Below, one piece after another: positions 1-8,712 of a DNA stretch of 18,185 nt. The stretch is from positions 1 to 18,185 of the forward strand of contig JBJXFP010000028.1 in the NCBI GenBank assembly GCA_046155615.1. The letters run 5' to 3'. The position numbers were made by a program, and so were the translations under genes. Positions within the stretch are counted from its first letter, which is position 1. Each line of letters opens with the position of its first letter. This stretch comes from JANNVZ01 sp046155615. GTDB lineage: Bacteria > Bacteroidota > Bacteroidia > Flavobacteriales_D > Sanyastnellaceae. The notes under the pieces are model-generated. The model was not told the DNA's origin and ran no database searches. It was given only the letters and a program-made list of their open reading frames with translations.

Positions 1-3000
1 TTACAGCAGCTTCGTTGAGCACCTTGGTAGTCTCCTGGAACGATGCGGCTGATATCCACGACTCAGTTTGCAGCGATGCACGGGTGATACCTTGCAGCAT
101 AGGCCTTGCAGTGGCTGTTACGGCAGGGCGGGCTTCTATCTGCTTTTTGTCTTTGCGCATCAGCAGGCTGTTTTCCTCGCGCAGTTGGCGCGTGCTTACT
201 ATCTGGCCAGTGAGGTAGCGGTCGGTGTCACCGGCCTCTACCACCACCATTTTGTCAAACAGCAGTTCGTTCTCTTCGAGGAATTCGGCTTTGTCCACGT
301 TGGTAGCCTCTAAGAAGCGGGTGTCGCCCGGGTCGGTTATTTCCACCTTGCGCATCATCTGGCGCACTATCACTTCGAAGTGTTTGTCGTTGATCTTCAC
401 CCCTTGCAGGCGATATACTTCTTGTATTTCGTTTACCAAGTACTCCTGCACAGCAGTAGGCCCTTCGATGTCGAGTATGTCTGCTGGGGCAATGGCTCCG
501 TCAGAAAGCTGCATACCGGCACGTACAAAGTCACCATCCTGCACCAATATGTGCTTGGAGAGTGGTACTAAGTATTTCTTCTCCTCGCCAGTGCGTGCCT
601 TCACGCCTACCTCGCGGTTGCCGCGTTTTATCTTGCCATACTCTACTATACCGTCTATTTCGGTCACCACAGCCGGGTTGCTTGGGTTACGTGCCTCGAA
701 CAGTTCAGTCACCCTTGGCAGACCACCGGTGATGTCGCCACCCTTGCTTCCGCTGCGTGGTATCTTCACCAATATGGTTCCTTTGGTAATCTTCTGTGCG
801 TTTTCCACATTGAGGTGGGCGCCCACAGGCAAGCTGTAAACTTTTACCACCTCTTTGTTGCGCACTATTTCAATGCTCGGGTTCTTCTTTTTGTCTTTGG
901 TTTCTATCACCACCTTTTCAGAGAATCCGGTTTGTTCGTCCAATTCTGTTCTGAAGGTGATGCCCTCCTCTACTGCGTCAAACTTGATGGTACCATCTTC
1001 TTCTGTAATGATTACGCTGTTGTACGGATCCCAATCGCAGATTTTGTCGCCTTTCTTCACAGCCTTGCCGGGTTTTACATACAATGTAGAACCATAAGGT
1101 ATGATGGCGCTTGTAAGTGTGATTTGGGTTTTGTCGTCCACAATTTTCATTTCGGAGCTGCGGCTCACCACGATGGTTTGCAATTCACCCGTGTCGCTCA
1201 TACGTGGCACGGTGCGCAGTTCTTCTATTTCTAATGTACCTGAGTACTTGGCTTTCAGGTCGCTTTCTACCGAGCCACCACCTGCGGTACCACCCGTGTG
1301 GAATGTGCGCAGGGTAAGCTGTGTACCCGGCTCACCAATACTCTGTGCGGCTATTACCCCTACTGCCAGGCCTTCCTGCACCAATCGTGCGGTAGCCAGG
1401 TCGCGTCCGTAGCACTTGCCACATACACCGCGCTTGCTTTCGCAGGTAAGCACCGAGCGTATTTCTACCTCTTCGATGCCAGCAGCGGCTATTGCATCTG
1501 CAAAATCCTCAGTGATGATGTCGCCACCTTCCATTATCAGTTCACCTGTATCAGGATGGGCTATGTCGTGCACAGCAGTGCGGCCCAGTATCCGGTCTTC
1601 GAGCGACTCTACCACATCATCAGCTTTTTTCAAAGCCGTGGCCACAAGTCCGCGCAGCGTACCGCAGTCCACTTCGTTGATTATTACGTCCTGGGCCACG
1701 TCCACCAAACGTCTGGTGAGGTAACCAGCGTCAGCCGTTTTCAAAGCTGTATCCGCAAGACCCTTACGCGCACCGTGGGTGGATATGAAGTACTCAAGAA
1801 TCGAAAGTCCTTCTTTGAAGTTGGCAAGGATGGGGTTCTCGATGATGTCCTGACCACCGCTGGCTGCGTTTTTCTGTGGCTTGGCCATCAGTCCGCGCAT
1901 ACCTGCAAGCTGGCGTATTTGTTCTTTAGAACCACGTGCACCGGAGTGGAACATCATGTATATGCTGTTGAAGCCTTCCTGGTCTTTCTCAAGGCGCTCC
2001 ATCAGGATGTTAGTCAGTTTGCTGTTGGTATTGGTCCAGATGTCAATCACCTGGTTGTAACGTTCGTTGTTGGTAATGAGACCCATGTTGTAGCTCTCAA
2101 ATACTTCCTTCACCTTTTTAGCAGCATCGGCTACGAGTTTATCCTTTTCGGGCGGCACTACCACATCAGTCAGTTTGAATGAAAGGCCACCGCGGAAAGC
2201 CCAGCTATAGCCAAGGTCTTTCATATCATCAAGGAACCTGGCAGTGCGCGCTATGCCCACGTGCTTCAGGATGTCACCAATGATGTCGCGCAGGGCTTTT
2301 TTGGTCAGTACTGCGTTGATGAAACCCACTTCCCTTGGCACTACTGTATTGAACAATACGCGGCCGGTGGTGGTGTCTATGATGGTGGTGTTGCCAGCCG
2401 CATCAGTCCAGCGCACTTTGATGTGTGCATGCAGGTCGAGCTGACCATGGTCGAATGCAATGGATACTTCCTCAGCAGAGTAGTATGTTTTGTTTTCGCC
2501 CAGAGCAGGGTGTTCTTTGGTTCCCTTGCGGCTCTTGGTTATGTAATACAGGCCAAGTACCATGTCTTGCGATGGCACTGTGATAGGTGCACCGTTGGCA
2601 GGGTTCAGGATGTTGTGCGAAGCCAGCATGAGCAGTTGTGCTTCCAATATGGCAGCGCTGCCCAGCGGTACGTGCACGGCCATCTGGTCACCGTCAAAGT
2701 CAGCGTTGAATGCGGTACACACAAGGGGATGCAGCTGAATGGCTTTGCCTTCTATCAGCTTAGGCTGAAATGCCTGAATACCGAGACGGTGCAGCGTTGG
2801 AGCACGGTTGAGCAACACAGGGTGTCCTTTCAATACGTTCTCCAATATGTCCCACACTACGGCTTCTTTCTTATCTACTATTTTCTTGGCACTCTTCACC
2901 GTTTTCACTATACCCCTTTCTATCATCTTGCGGATGATGAATGGCTTGAAGAGTTCTGCGGCCATGTCCTTTGGCAGTCCACACTCGTGAAGTTTCAACT

Positions 3001-4132
3001 CGGGGCCTACAACAATTACCGAACGGGCGCTGTAGTCAACACGTTTACCAAGCAGGTTCTGGCGGAAACGGCCTTGCTTGCCTTTGAGTGAGTCAGAGAG
3101 TGACTTCAGCGGGCGGTTGCTTTCAGTCTTCACTGCTGATGATTTGCGGCTGTTGTCAAACAAAGAGTCAACAGCTTCCTGAAGCATACGTTTCTCGTTA
3201 CGGAGAATCACTTCAGGGGCTTTTATTTCCACTAATCTTTTCAGACGATTGTTGCGGATAATCACCCTGCGATAAAGGTCATTGAGGTCAGAGGTGGCGA
3301 AACGTCCGCCATCCAATGGCACCAATGGACGCAGTTCGGGTGGTATCACCGGTACTACCTTGGTTATCATCCACTCCGGGCGGTTTACCACGCGTGTGTT
3401 TGCATCGCGGAAGGCCTCTACCACCTGAAGGCGTTTCAGAGCTTCGTTCTTGCGCTGCTGGCTTGTTTCGTTGTTGGCTTTGTGGCGCAGGTCATAGCTC
3501 AGCTCGTCTAATTTCACACGGCTGAGTAGGTCGTACAATGCCTCCGCACCCATCTTAGCTACAAATTTGTTGGGGTCTTTGTCGTCTAAGTATTGGTTGT
3601 CTTTGGGCAGCTTTTCGGCTATGTCTATGTACTCCTCTTCGGTGATGTAGTCATACACATTCAGTGCATTGCCTTCGGCATTCACAGCAGGGCCGGGGTT
3701 TATCACCACATAGCGTTCGTAGTAGATAATCTGATCCAGCTTTTTGGTAGGCAGTCCGAGCAGGTAGCCAATCTTGTTGGGCAGTGAGCGGAAGTACCAG
3801 ATGTGAGCCACAGGCACACTCAGTGTGATGTGGCCGGTACGCTCCCTGCGCACTTTCTTTTCAGTTACCTCTACTCCGCAGCGGTCGCACACTATGCCTT
3901 TGTAGCGTATGCGCTTGTACTTGCCGCAGTGGCATTCGTAGTCCTTTACAGGACCAAATATTTTTTCGCAGAAAAGGCCATCGCGCTCCGGCTTGTATGT
4001 TCGGTAGTTGATGGTTTCGGGTTTCAAAACTTCACCGTGCGAGCGCTCCAGAATCTCTTCAGGAGAGGCCAGACTGATGGTGATTGATCTAAAATCGCTC
4101 GTTGGGCGAGCTACTTTTTTTGCCTGCAGCAT
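1..4132 (-). CDS. rpoC: DNA-directed RNA polymerase subunit beta' (3' end beyond window)
   Basis: This is the largest subunit of RNA polymerase, carrying the catalytic magnesium site; it assembles with beta and the alpha dimer in the cytoplasm. The ATG at 4132 opens MLQAKKVARPTSDF. The N-terminal zinc site has Cys67, Cys69, Cys82 and Cys85. The catalytic NADFDGD motif lies at 2687-2707 (residues 476-482). The second zinc-site cysteines appear around 1405-1445 (CESKRGVCGKC), followed by the conserved SIGEPGTQLTLRTFHTGG segment. 1377 codons are visible and the frame is still open at base 2, within the conserved C-terminal ASFQETTKVLNEAAV. Bacteroidota proteins are usually a little over 1400 residues, so I infer that only some tens of residues are missing. 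It follows rpoB by 107 bases and is the last gene of the cluster seen here. The leader before the ATG is A-rich without a Shine-Dalgarno sequence, as is normal for the phylum. Confidence 0.98.
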   Translation of the reverse strand, partial: MLQAKKVARPTSDFRSITISLASPEEILERSHGEVLKPETINYRTYKPERDGLFCEKIFGPVKDYECHCGKYKRIRYKGIVCDRCGVEVTEKKVRRERTGHITLSVPVAHIWYFRSLPNKIGYLLGLPTKKLDQIIYYERYVVINPGPAVNAEGNALNVYDYITEEEYIDIAEKLPKDNQYLDDKDPNKFVAKMGAEALYDLLSRVKLDELSYDLRHKANNETSQQRKNEALKRLQVVEAFRDANTRVVNRPEWMITKVVPVIPPELRPLVPLDGGRFATSDLNDLYRRVIIRNNRLKRLVEIKAPEVILRNEKRMLQEAVDSLFDNSRKSSAVKTESNRPLKSLSDSLKGKQGRFRQNLLGKRVDYSARSVIVVGPELKLHECGLPKDMAAELFKPFIIRKMIERGIVKTVKSAKKIVDKKEAVVWDILENVLKGHPVLLNRAPTLHRLGIQAFQPKLIEGKAIQLHPLVCTAFNADFDGDQMAVHVPLGSAAILEAQLLMLASHNILNPANGAPITVPSQDMVLGLYYITKSRKGTKEHPALGENKTYYSAEEVSIAFDHGQLDLHAHIKVRWTDAAGNTTIIDTTTGRVLFNTVVPREVGFINAVLTKKALRDIIGDILKHVGIARTARFLDDMKDLGYSWAFRGGLSFKLTDVVVPPEKDKLVADAAKKVKEVFESYNMGLITNNERYNQVIDIWTNTNSKLTNILMERLEKDQEGFNSIYMMFHSGARGSKEQIRQLAGMRGLMAKPQKNAASGGQDIIENPILANFKEGLSILEYFISTHGARKGLADTALKTADAGYLTRRLVDVAQDVIINEVDCGTLRGLVATALKKADDVVESLEDRILGRTAVHDIAHPDTGELIMEGGDIITEDFADAIAAAGIEEVEIRSVLTCESKRGVCGKCYGRDLATARLVQEGLAVGVIAAQSIGEPGTQLTLRTFHTGGTAGGGSVESDLKAKYSGTLEIEELRTVPRMSDTGELQTIVVSRSSEMKIVDDKTQITLTSAIIPYGSTLYVKPGKAVKKGDKICDWDPYNSVIITEEDGTIKFDAVEEGITFRTELDEQTGFSEKVVIETKDKKKNPSIEIVRNKEVVKVYSLPVGAHLNVENAQKITKGTILVKIPRSGSKGGDITGGLPRVTELFEARNPSNPAVVTEIDGIVEYGKIKRGNREVGVKARTGEEKKYLVPLSKHILVQDGDFVRAGMQLSDGAIAPADILDIEGPTAVQEYLVNEIQEVYRLQGVKINDKHFEVIVRQMMRKVEITDPGDTRFLEATNVDKAEFLEENELLFDKMVVVEAGDTDRYLTGQIVSTRQLREENSLLMRKDKKQIEARPAVTATARPMLQGITRASLQTESWISAASFQETTKVLNEAAV

Positions 4133-4196
4133 ATTGTGTTGTTGTGTGTTCTAAGTGTTGTTTGAAAAATAGAAAAACAGATTCAATCAAAGCTTG

Positions 4197-4235
4197 AAGT
4201 ACGCCCCTGATATCTCAGGTATCAGGGGCATACTT
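4197..4235 (-). promoter_or_regulatory. Strong stem-loop in the rpoB-rpoC spacer
   Basis: A perfect 10-bp inverted repeat (GCCCCTGATA at 4203-4212 against TATCAGGGGC at 4220-4229) extends to about 16 bp through one G.U pair on the minus-strand RNA, with a 7-base loop. It starts about four bases after the rpoB stop. No uninterrupted U tract follows directly, so it looks more like an RNA-processing or 3'-end-stabilising hairpin, or a weak attenuator, than a full terminator. rpoC has no other visible promoter, so transcription must pass it. The structure is read from sequence; the role is inferred. Confidence 0.7.
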
Positions 4236-4239
4236 TCAA

Positions 4240-7200
4240 TTATCCTGTTGTTTGGTTCAATGATATGTTTAATCCAAGTCCGCGCAATTCATGCAGCAAT
4301 ACATTGAAAGATTCGGGTATGCCCGGTAGTGGCATATTCTCGCCTTTCACAATGCATTCGTAAGCCTTAGCACGTCCCAGCACATCATCCGATTTCACTG
4401 TAAGTATTTCTTGCAGAATGTTGGCAGCACCAAATGCTTCCAAAGCCCACACTTCCATCTCACCAAAGCGCTGACCACCAAACTGAGCTTTACCACCAAG
4501 GGGCTGCTGGGTGATGAGCGAGTATGGCCCGATAGAACGAGCGTGCATCTTGTCGTCCACCATGTGCGAGAGTTTAATCATGTAGATAACACCCACAGTG
4601 GCTTGCTGCTCGAAGCGTTCGCCAGTGCCACCATCGTAGAGGTAAGTAACACCCCAGCCAGGCACACCGGCTTCGATGGTAATGCTTTCGATTTGGTCAA
4701 GCGTTGCACCGTCAAATATGGGTGTAGCATAGCGCTTGCCGAGTTTTTGACCGGCCCATCCCAATACGGTTTCGTATATCTGACCAAGATTCATCCTTGA
4801 TGGTACGCCAAGCGGGTTCAGTACGATATCCACAGGAGTTCCGTCTTCCAGGAATGGCATGTCCTCATCACGAACGATTTTGGCCACGATGCCTTTGTTG
4901 CCATGGCGACCAGCCATCTTATCACCCACGCGCAGTTTGCGTTTTTGAGCTATGTGCACCTTGGCAAGTTTCACTATACCTGCTGGTAGTTCATCTCCCA
5001 CAGTCAATTGGAATTTCTTGCGCTTGTATGCGCCCAGCACTTCGTTGAAACGCAGGTTGAAGTTGTGAACGCAGCGCTTGATAAGGCTGTTGGTCGGTTC
5101 ATCCTTGGTCCATCCATCGGCATTGATAACACTGAAGTCGAGTGTTTGCAATGCTTTTGCAGTGAATTTGGTTCCCTTCTTCACTTGCTCCTCGCGGAAG
5201 TAGTTGTACACGCCCTGGCAAGTCTGGTCTTTCACAATGGCTATCAGTTTGTCAACCAGTACCTTCTTTAACTCAGCCACCTCTTTCTCATGTTCTTTGT
5301 CGAGGGCTTCTACGATGGCCTTTTCATTGGTCTTCGCAGGTTTCTTGTCTTTGATGGTGCGGGAGAAAAGTTTCTTTTCAATCACCACTCCGCTTGCACT
5401 TGGTGGCACTTTCAGGGATGCATCTTTTACATCGCCTGCCTTGTCACCGAATATGGCGCGGAGAAGTTTCTCTTCTGGTGTCGGGTCAGTTTCACCTTTA
5501 GGTGTAATTTTTCCGATAAGAATATCACCTTCCTTCACCTCTGCTCCCACCCGGATGATTCCGTTTTCGTCCAAATCTTTGGTAGCGTCTTCGCTCACGT
5601 TGGGTATGTCTGCAGTCAATTCTTCCACACCCCGTTTGGTGTCGCGCACCTCAGTAGTGTACTCGTCAATGTGGATAGAAGTGAAAATATCATCACGCAC
5701 TACACGCTCGCTGATAACGATGGCATCTTCAAAGTTGTAGCCTTTCCATGGCATGAATGCCACCTTCAGGTTGCGGCCTATGGCCAATTCGCCACCCTTG
5801 GTGCTGTATCCTTCCACCATTATCTGACCATGCGAAACGCGCTCGCCTTTGGTCACTATTGGGCGCAGGTTGATGGTGGTGCTTTGGTTGGTCTTCATGA
5901 ACTTACGAATGTTGTAAGTCTTCAGTGGCGAGTCGAAGCTTACCAATTCATCGGCTTCGCTTCGTTTGTAGCGCACACGTATTTCATTGGAGTCCACGTA
6001 TTCTACGTTGCCATCACCTTCAGCAGTCAGAAGCACACGCGAGTCTTGCGCTACGCGGGCTTCGAGGCCTGTACCCACCAATGGCGCTTCTGGGCGCATC
6101 AATGGCACTGCCTGACGCATCATGTTGGAGCCCATCAGTGCACGGTTAGCATCATCGTGCTCCAGAAATGGAATGAGCGATGCTGCAATGGACGCAATCT
6201 GATTGGGGGCTACATCCATCAGGTGTAATTCACTTGGTGCAATTACCGGGAAGTCACCTTCTAATCGTGCTTTTACTGTTGCGTCTTTGAGGTTTCCTTT
6301 TTCGTCAATATTCGCATTGGCCTGTGCTATCACTTTGGTGTCCTCATCCTCAGCGGTGAGGTAGGTTACACCTTTGTCGTTCATCACGGCTCTACCATCT
6401 TCTACTTTGCGGTAAGGCGTTTCAATGAAACCGAGACGGTTTATTTTGGCATAAACACAAAGTGAGGAGATAAGACCAATGTTTGGCCCTTCAGGAGTTT
6501 CAATGGTGCAAAGGCGACCATAGTGGGTGTAGTGAACGTCACGAACCTCGAAGCCGGCACGCTCACGTGAAAGACCACCGGGGCCAAGGGCAGACATTCT
6601 GCGCTTGTGCGTTACCTCAGCCAGCGGATTGGTTTGATCCATGAACTGAGAAAGCTGGTTGGTGCCGAAGAATGAGTTGATAACAGAAGAAAGTGTCTTC
6701 GCATTTATCAGGTCAATGGGCGTGAACACCTCATTGTCACGCACGTTCATGCGCTCGCGAATGGTGCGGGCCATACGTGCAAGACCTACGGCAAATTGAT
6801 TGTATAACTGTTCACCAACGGTACGGACACGTCTGTTGCTCAAGTGGTCTATATCGTCCACATCAGCCTTTGAGTTCACCAGCTCTATCAAATACTTGAT
6901 GATTTGAATGATGTCGTCCTTGGTCAGGGTGCGGCTTTCCGTAGCGTTGCTGTTCAGCTTGCGGTTGATGCGGAAGCGGCCTACTTCACCCAAATCATAA
7001 CGTTGTTCGGAGAAGAATAATTTATCAATCACCTGACGGGCAGTTTCCAAATCAGGCGGTTCAGCATTGCGCAGCTGGCGGTAGATATATTCCACCGCTT
7101 CTTTTTCTGAGTTTGACGTGTCCTTCTGCAGGGTGTTGTGTATAAGCGTGAAGTCAGCAGAGTTGCTTTCTTCTTTGTGCAGAATGATTGCTTTTGCACC

Positions 7201-8103
7201 GCTGTCTGCTATCACATCTATGTGATGGTTTTCCAACACTGTTTCGCGGTCGAGTACCACCTCGTTGCGCTCAATGGATACCACCTCACCGGTGTCTTCA
7301 TCCACAAAGTCTTCAATCCATGTTTTCAGAACACGTGCTGCAAGCCTGCGGCCCAGCACACGTTGTATGCCTGCCTTAGAAACTTTCACTTCTTCAGCAA
7401 GGTTGAATATTTCAAGTATTTCGCGATCGCTCTCATAACCGATAGCGCGCAAAAGAGTAGTCACAGGAAGTTTTTTCTTGCGGTCGATGTATGCATACAT
7501 CACGTTGTTGATGTCCGTAGCAAACTCAATCCACGATCCGCGGAATGGGATGATACGCGCACTGTACAACTTGGTGCCGTTGGCATGGCGGCTTTGGCCG
7601 AAGAATACACCAGGTGAACGGTGCAACTGGGACACGATAACGCGCTCGGCTCCATTGATTACAAATGATCCCTGAGGAGTCATGTATGGGATGGTTCCCA
7701 GATAAACGTCTTGCACGATAGTCTCAAAGTCTTCGTGTTCAGGGTCGGTGCAATAAAGCTTAAGCTTTGCCTTAAGCGGAACGCTGTATGTAAGCCCTCG
7801 CTCGATGCACTCATCAATGGTATAGCGAGGCGGATCAATGAAGTAGTCGAGGAATTCGAGTACGAACTGGTTGCGCGTGTCAGTGATAGGGAAGTTTTCT
7901 GAGAAAACTTTGAATAGGCCTTCATGGCTTCTGTTTTCAGGGTTTGTTTCCAATTGGAAAAATCCTTTAAAAGAAGCGAGCTGAATTTCCAGAAAATCAG
8001 GATATTCATAGAAACTTTTGGTGGATGAGAAGTTGTGCCTTTCATCCGTTTTTTTCTGTGTTGCCAAGTCCTTGGGGTTGTTTTTGTTGAAAGTTGTTTT
8101 CAA
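4240..8103 (-). CDS. rpoB: DNA-directed RNA polymerase subunit beta
   Basis: This is the second-largest RNA polymerase subunit and forms one side of the catalytic cleft with beta'. The 1287 residues are collinear with Bacteroidota beta, from FSSTKSFYEYPDF near the N-terminus to the conserved end at GQRFGEMEVWALEAFGAANI and beyond. The rifampicin-pocket segment QLSQFMDQTNPLAEVTHKRR starts at residue 483. The residues matching E. coli Asp516, His526 and Ser531 are Asp489, His499 and Ser504, all wild type, so a rifampicin-sensitive form is expected. The start is unusual: no in-frame ATG or GTG occurs between the upstream in-frame stop at 8179-8181 and the conserved region. The called start is TTG at 8101-8103; a second TTG lies at 8065-8067 (codon 13). 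The 174-base spacer from rplL contains two hairpins and a 15-codon ORF. Confidence 0.97.
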   Translation of the reverse strand: MKTTFNKNNPKDLATQKKTDERHNFSSTKSFYEYPDFLEIQLASFKGFFQLETNPENRSHEGLFKVFSENFPITDTRNQFVLEFLDYFIDPPRYTIDECIERGLTYSVPLKAKLKLYCTDPEHEDFETIVQDVYLGTIPYMTPQGSFVINGAERVIVSQLHRSPGVFFGQSRHANGTKLYSARIIPFRGSWIEFATDINNVMYAYIDRKKKLPVTTLLRAIGYESDREILEIFNLAEEVKVSKAGIQRVLGRRLAARVLKTWIEDFVDEDTGEVVSIERNEVVLDRETVLENHHIDVIADSGAKAIILHKEESNSADFTLIHNTLQKDTSNSEKEAVEYIYRQLRNAEPPDLETARQVIDKLFFSEQRYDLGEVGRFRINRKLNSNATESRTLTKDDIIQIIKYLIELVNSKADVDDIDHLSNRRVRTVGEQLYNQFAVGLARMARTIRERMNVRDNEVFTPIDLINAKTLSSVINSFFGTNQLSQFMDQTNPLAEVTHKRRMSALGPGGLSRERAGFEVRDVHYTHYGRLCTIETPEGPNIGLISSLCVYAKINRLGFIETPYRKVEDGRAVMNDKGVTYLTAEDEDTKVIAQANANIDEKGNLKDATVKARLEGDFPVIAPSELHLMDVAPNQIASIAASLIPFLEHDDANRALMGSNMMRQAVPLMRPEAPLVGTGLEARVAQDSRVLLTAEGDGNVEYVDSNEIRVRYKRSEADELVSFDSPLKTYNIRKFMKTNQSTTINLRPIVTKGERVSHGQIMVEGYSTKGGELAIGRNLKVAFMPWKGYNFEDAIVISERVVRDDIFTSIHIDEYTTEVRDTKRGVEELTADIPNVSEDATKDLDENGIIRVGAEVKEGDILIGKITPKGETDPTPEEKLLRAIFGDKAGDVKDASLKVPPSASGVVIEKKLFSRTIKDKKPAKTNEKAIVEALDKEHEKEVAELKKVLVDKLIAIVKDQTCQGVYNYFREEQVKKGTKFTAKALQTLDFSVINADGWTKDEPTNSLIKRCVHNFNLRFNEVLGAYKRKKFQLTVGDELPAGIVKLAKVHIAQKRKLRVGDKMAGRHGNKGIVAKIVRDEDMPFLEDGTPVDIVLNPLGVPSRMNLGQIYETVLGWAGQKLGKRYATPIFDGATLDQIESITIEAGVPGWGVTYLYDGGTGERFEQQATVGVIYMIKLSHMVDDKMHARSIGPYSLITQQPLGGKAQFGGQRFGEMEVWALEAFGAANILQEILTVKSDDVLGRAKAYECIVKGENMPLPGIPESFNVLLHELRGLGLNISLNQTTG

Positions 8104-8113
8104 AAAATGCAGG

Positions 8114-8161
8114 CTACAGCGTGAAGCCCGTGTGCAGCATAAGCAGGCAGCGGAAAGCCAT
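8114..8161 (-). other. Possible 15-residue leader ORF upstream of rpoB
   Basis: An ATG at 8161 opens MAFRCLLMLHTGFTL and closes with TAG at 8114-8116, ten bases before the proposed TTG start of rpoB and in a different frame. The stretch is richer in G and C than the other leaders in this cluster, which are A-rich. No Shine-Dalgarno sequence is apparent. It could be a translated leader that delivers ribosomes to the weak rpoB start, or a chance ORF. There is no family evidence, so confidence is low. Confidence 0.2.
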
Positions 8162-8184
8162 CGTGGGTCTTCTTGCCTTTAGAG

Positions 8185-8213
8185 TGTGTGGTGTTTGCTG
8201 ATGTCACCACACA
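8185..8213 (-). promoter_or_regulatory. Second stem-loop in the rplL-rpoB spacer
   Basis: TGTGTGGTG at 8185-8193 pairs with CACCACACA at 8205-8213: nine perfect base pairs around an 11-base loop. It lies immediately after the U-rich tail of the stronger hairpin at 8220-8256 on the minus-strand transcript. It may take part in RNA processing or compete with part of the attenuator tail. The role is inferred. Confidence 0.5.
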
Positions 8214-8219
8214 AAAACA

Positions 8220-8256
8220 AGTTTAGGTCTTCTCCACATAGGAGAAGACCTAAACT
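8220..8256 (-). terminator. Attenuator or terminator hairpin between rplL and rpoB
   Basis: AGTTTAGGTCTTCTCC at 8220-8235 is perfectly complementary to 8241-8256, giving 16 bp around a 5-base loop. On the minus-strand RNA the stem is followed by a U-rich run (UGUUUUUGUG). This is intrinsic-terminator form, 22 bases past the rplL stop. A partial terminator between rplL and rpoB is established in E. coli, where it lowers polymerase expression relative to ribosomal proteins; the same job is inferred here. Because rpoB needs read-through, it is probably an attenuator. Confidence 0.75.
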
Positions 8257-8277
8257 AAGTTTCAATGAGTTGTGATA

Positions 8278-8655
8278 TTACTTGATCTCAACTTTGGCTC
8301 CTGCTTCTTCAAGTTGTGTTTTCAAAGCCGCAGCTTCGTCTTTGGTAACACCAGTCTTGAGAGGCGAAGGGGCCTTGTCTACTGCATCCTTAGCTTCTTT
8401 CAGACCAAGACCTGTGAGGTCTTTTACCAATTTCACTACGGCAAGTTTGTTAACGCCACCCTCAAGGAGGATAACATCAAATGCAGTTTTCTCTTCAGCA
8501 GCAGCGGCTGCGCCACCACCACCACCGGCCATCATTACCGGTGCAGCAGCAGCCGGTTCGATTCCGTATTCGTCTTTAAGTATTGTGGCCAGCTCGTTTA
8601 CTTCTTTTACTGTAAGGTTTACGAGGCTTTCTGCCATTGCTTTCAAATCAGCCAT
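8278..8655 (-). CDS. rplL: 50S ribosomal protein L7/L12
   Basis: This is the flexible stalk protein of the large subunit; it is present as several dimers on L10 and recruits translational GTPases such as EF-Tu and EF-G. The 125-residue length is normal. An N-terminal dimerisation region (about residues 1-37) is followed by an Ala/Gly-rich hinge (about 36-54, with five consecutive glycines). The globular C-terminal domain starts near EEKTAFDVIL and includes the conserved KLVKDLTGLGLKEAKDAVD stretch. It starts at ATG 8655, 57 bases after rplJ, and is followed by the strong attenuator hairpin, which fits the need for more L7/L12 than polymerase. Confidence 0.97.
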   Translation of the reverse strand: MADLKAMAESLVNLTVKEVNELATILKDEYGIEPAAAAPVMMAGGGGGAAAAAEEKTAFDVILLEGGVNKLAVVKLVKDLTGLGLKEAKDAVDKAPSPLKTGVTKDEAAALKTQLEEAGAKVEIK

Positions 8656-8712
8656 TTTATTTATTGATTTTAAAAGGTTGTTTTAATTAATTGAATTGTG
8701 ATTTTTACTTGA

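Noticed and set aside
1298..3091. Long plus-strand ORFs of 294 and 276 codons opposite rpoC
   Set aside because: They lie antisense to a strongly conserved rpoC frame, show no recognisable domain and have the Cys/His/Phe-rich composition typical of reverse-frame translation.
5290..6228. A 312-codon plus-strand ORF opposite rpoB
   Set aside because: It is fully inside rpoB on the other strand with composition typical of an antisense shadow; the rpoB frame is conserved throughout.
6631..6690. Possible rifampicin-resistance changes in rpoB
   Set aside because: The residues equivalent to E. coli Asp516, His526 and Ser531 are unchanged; the Thr in DQTNPL is, as far as I recall, an ordinary variant in this phylum.
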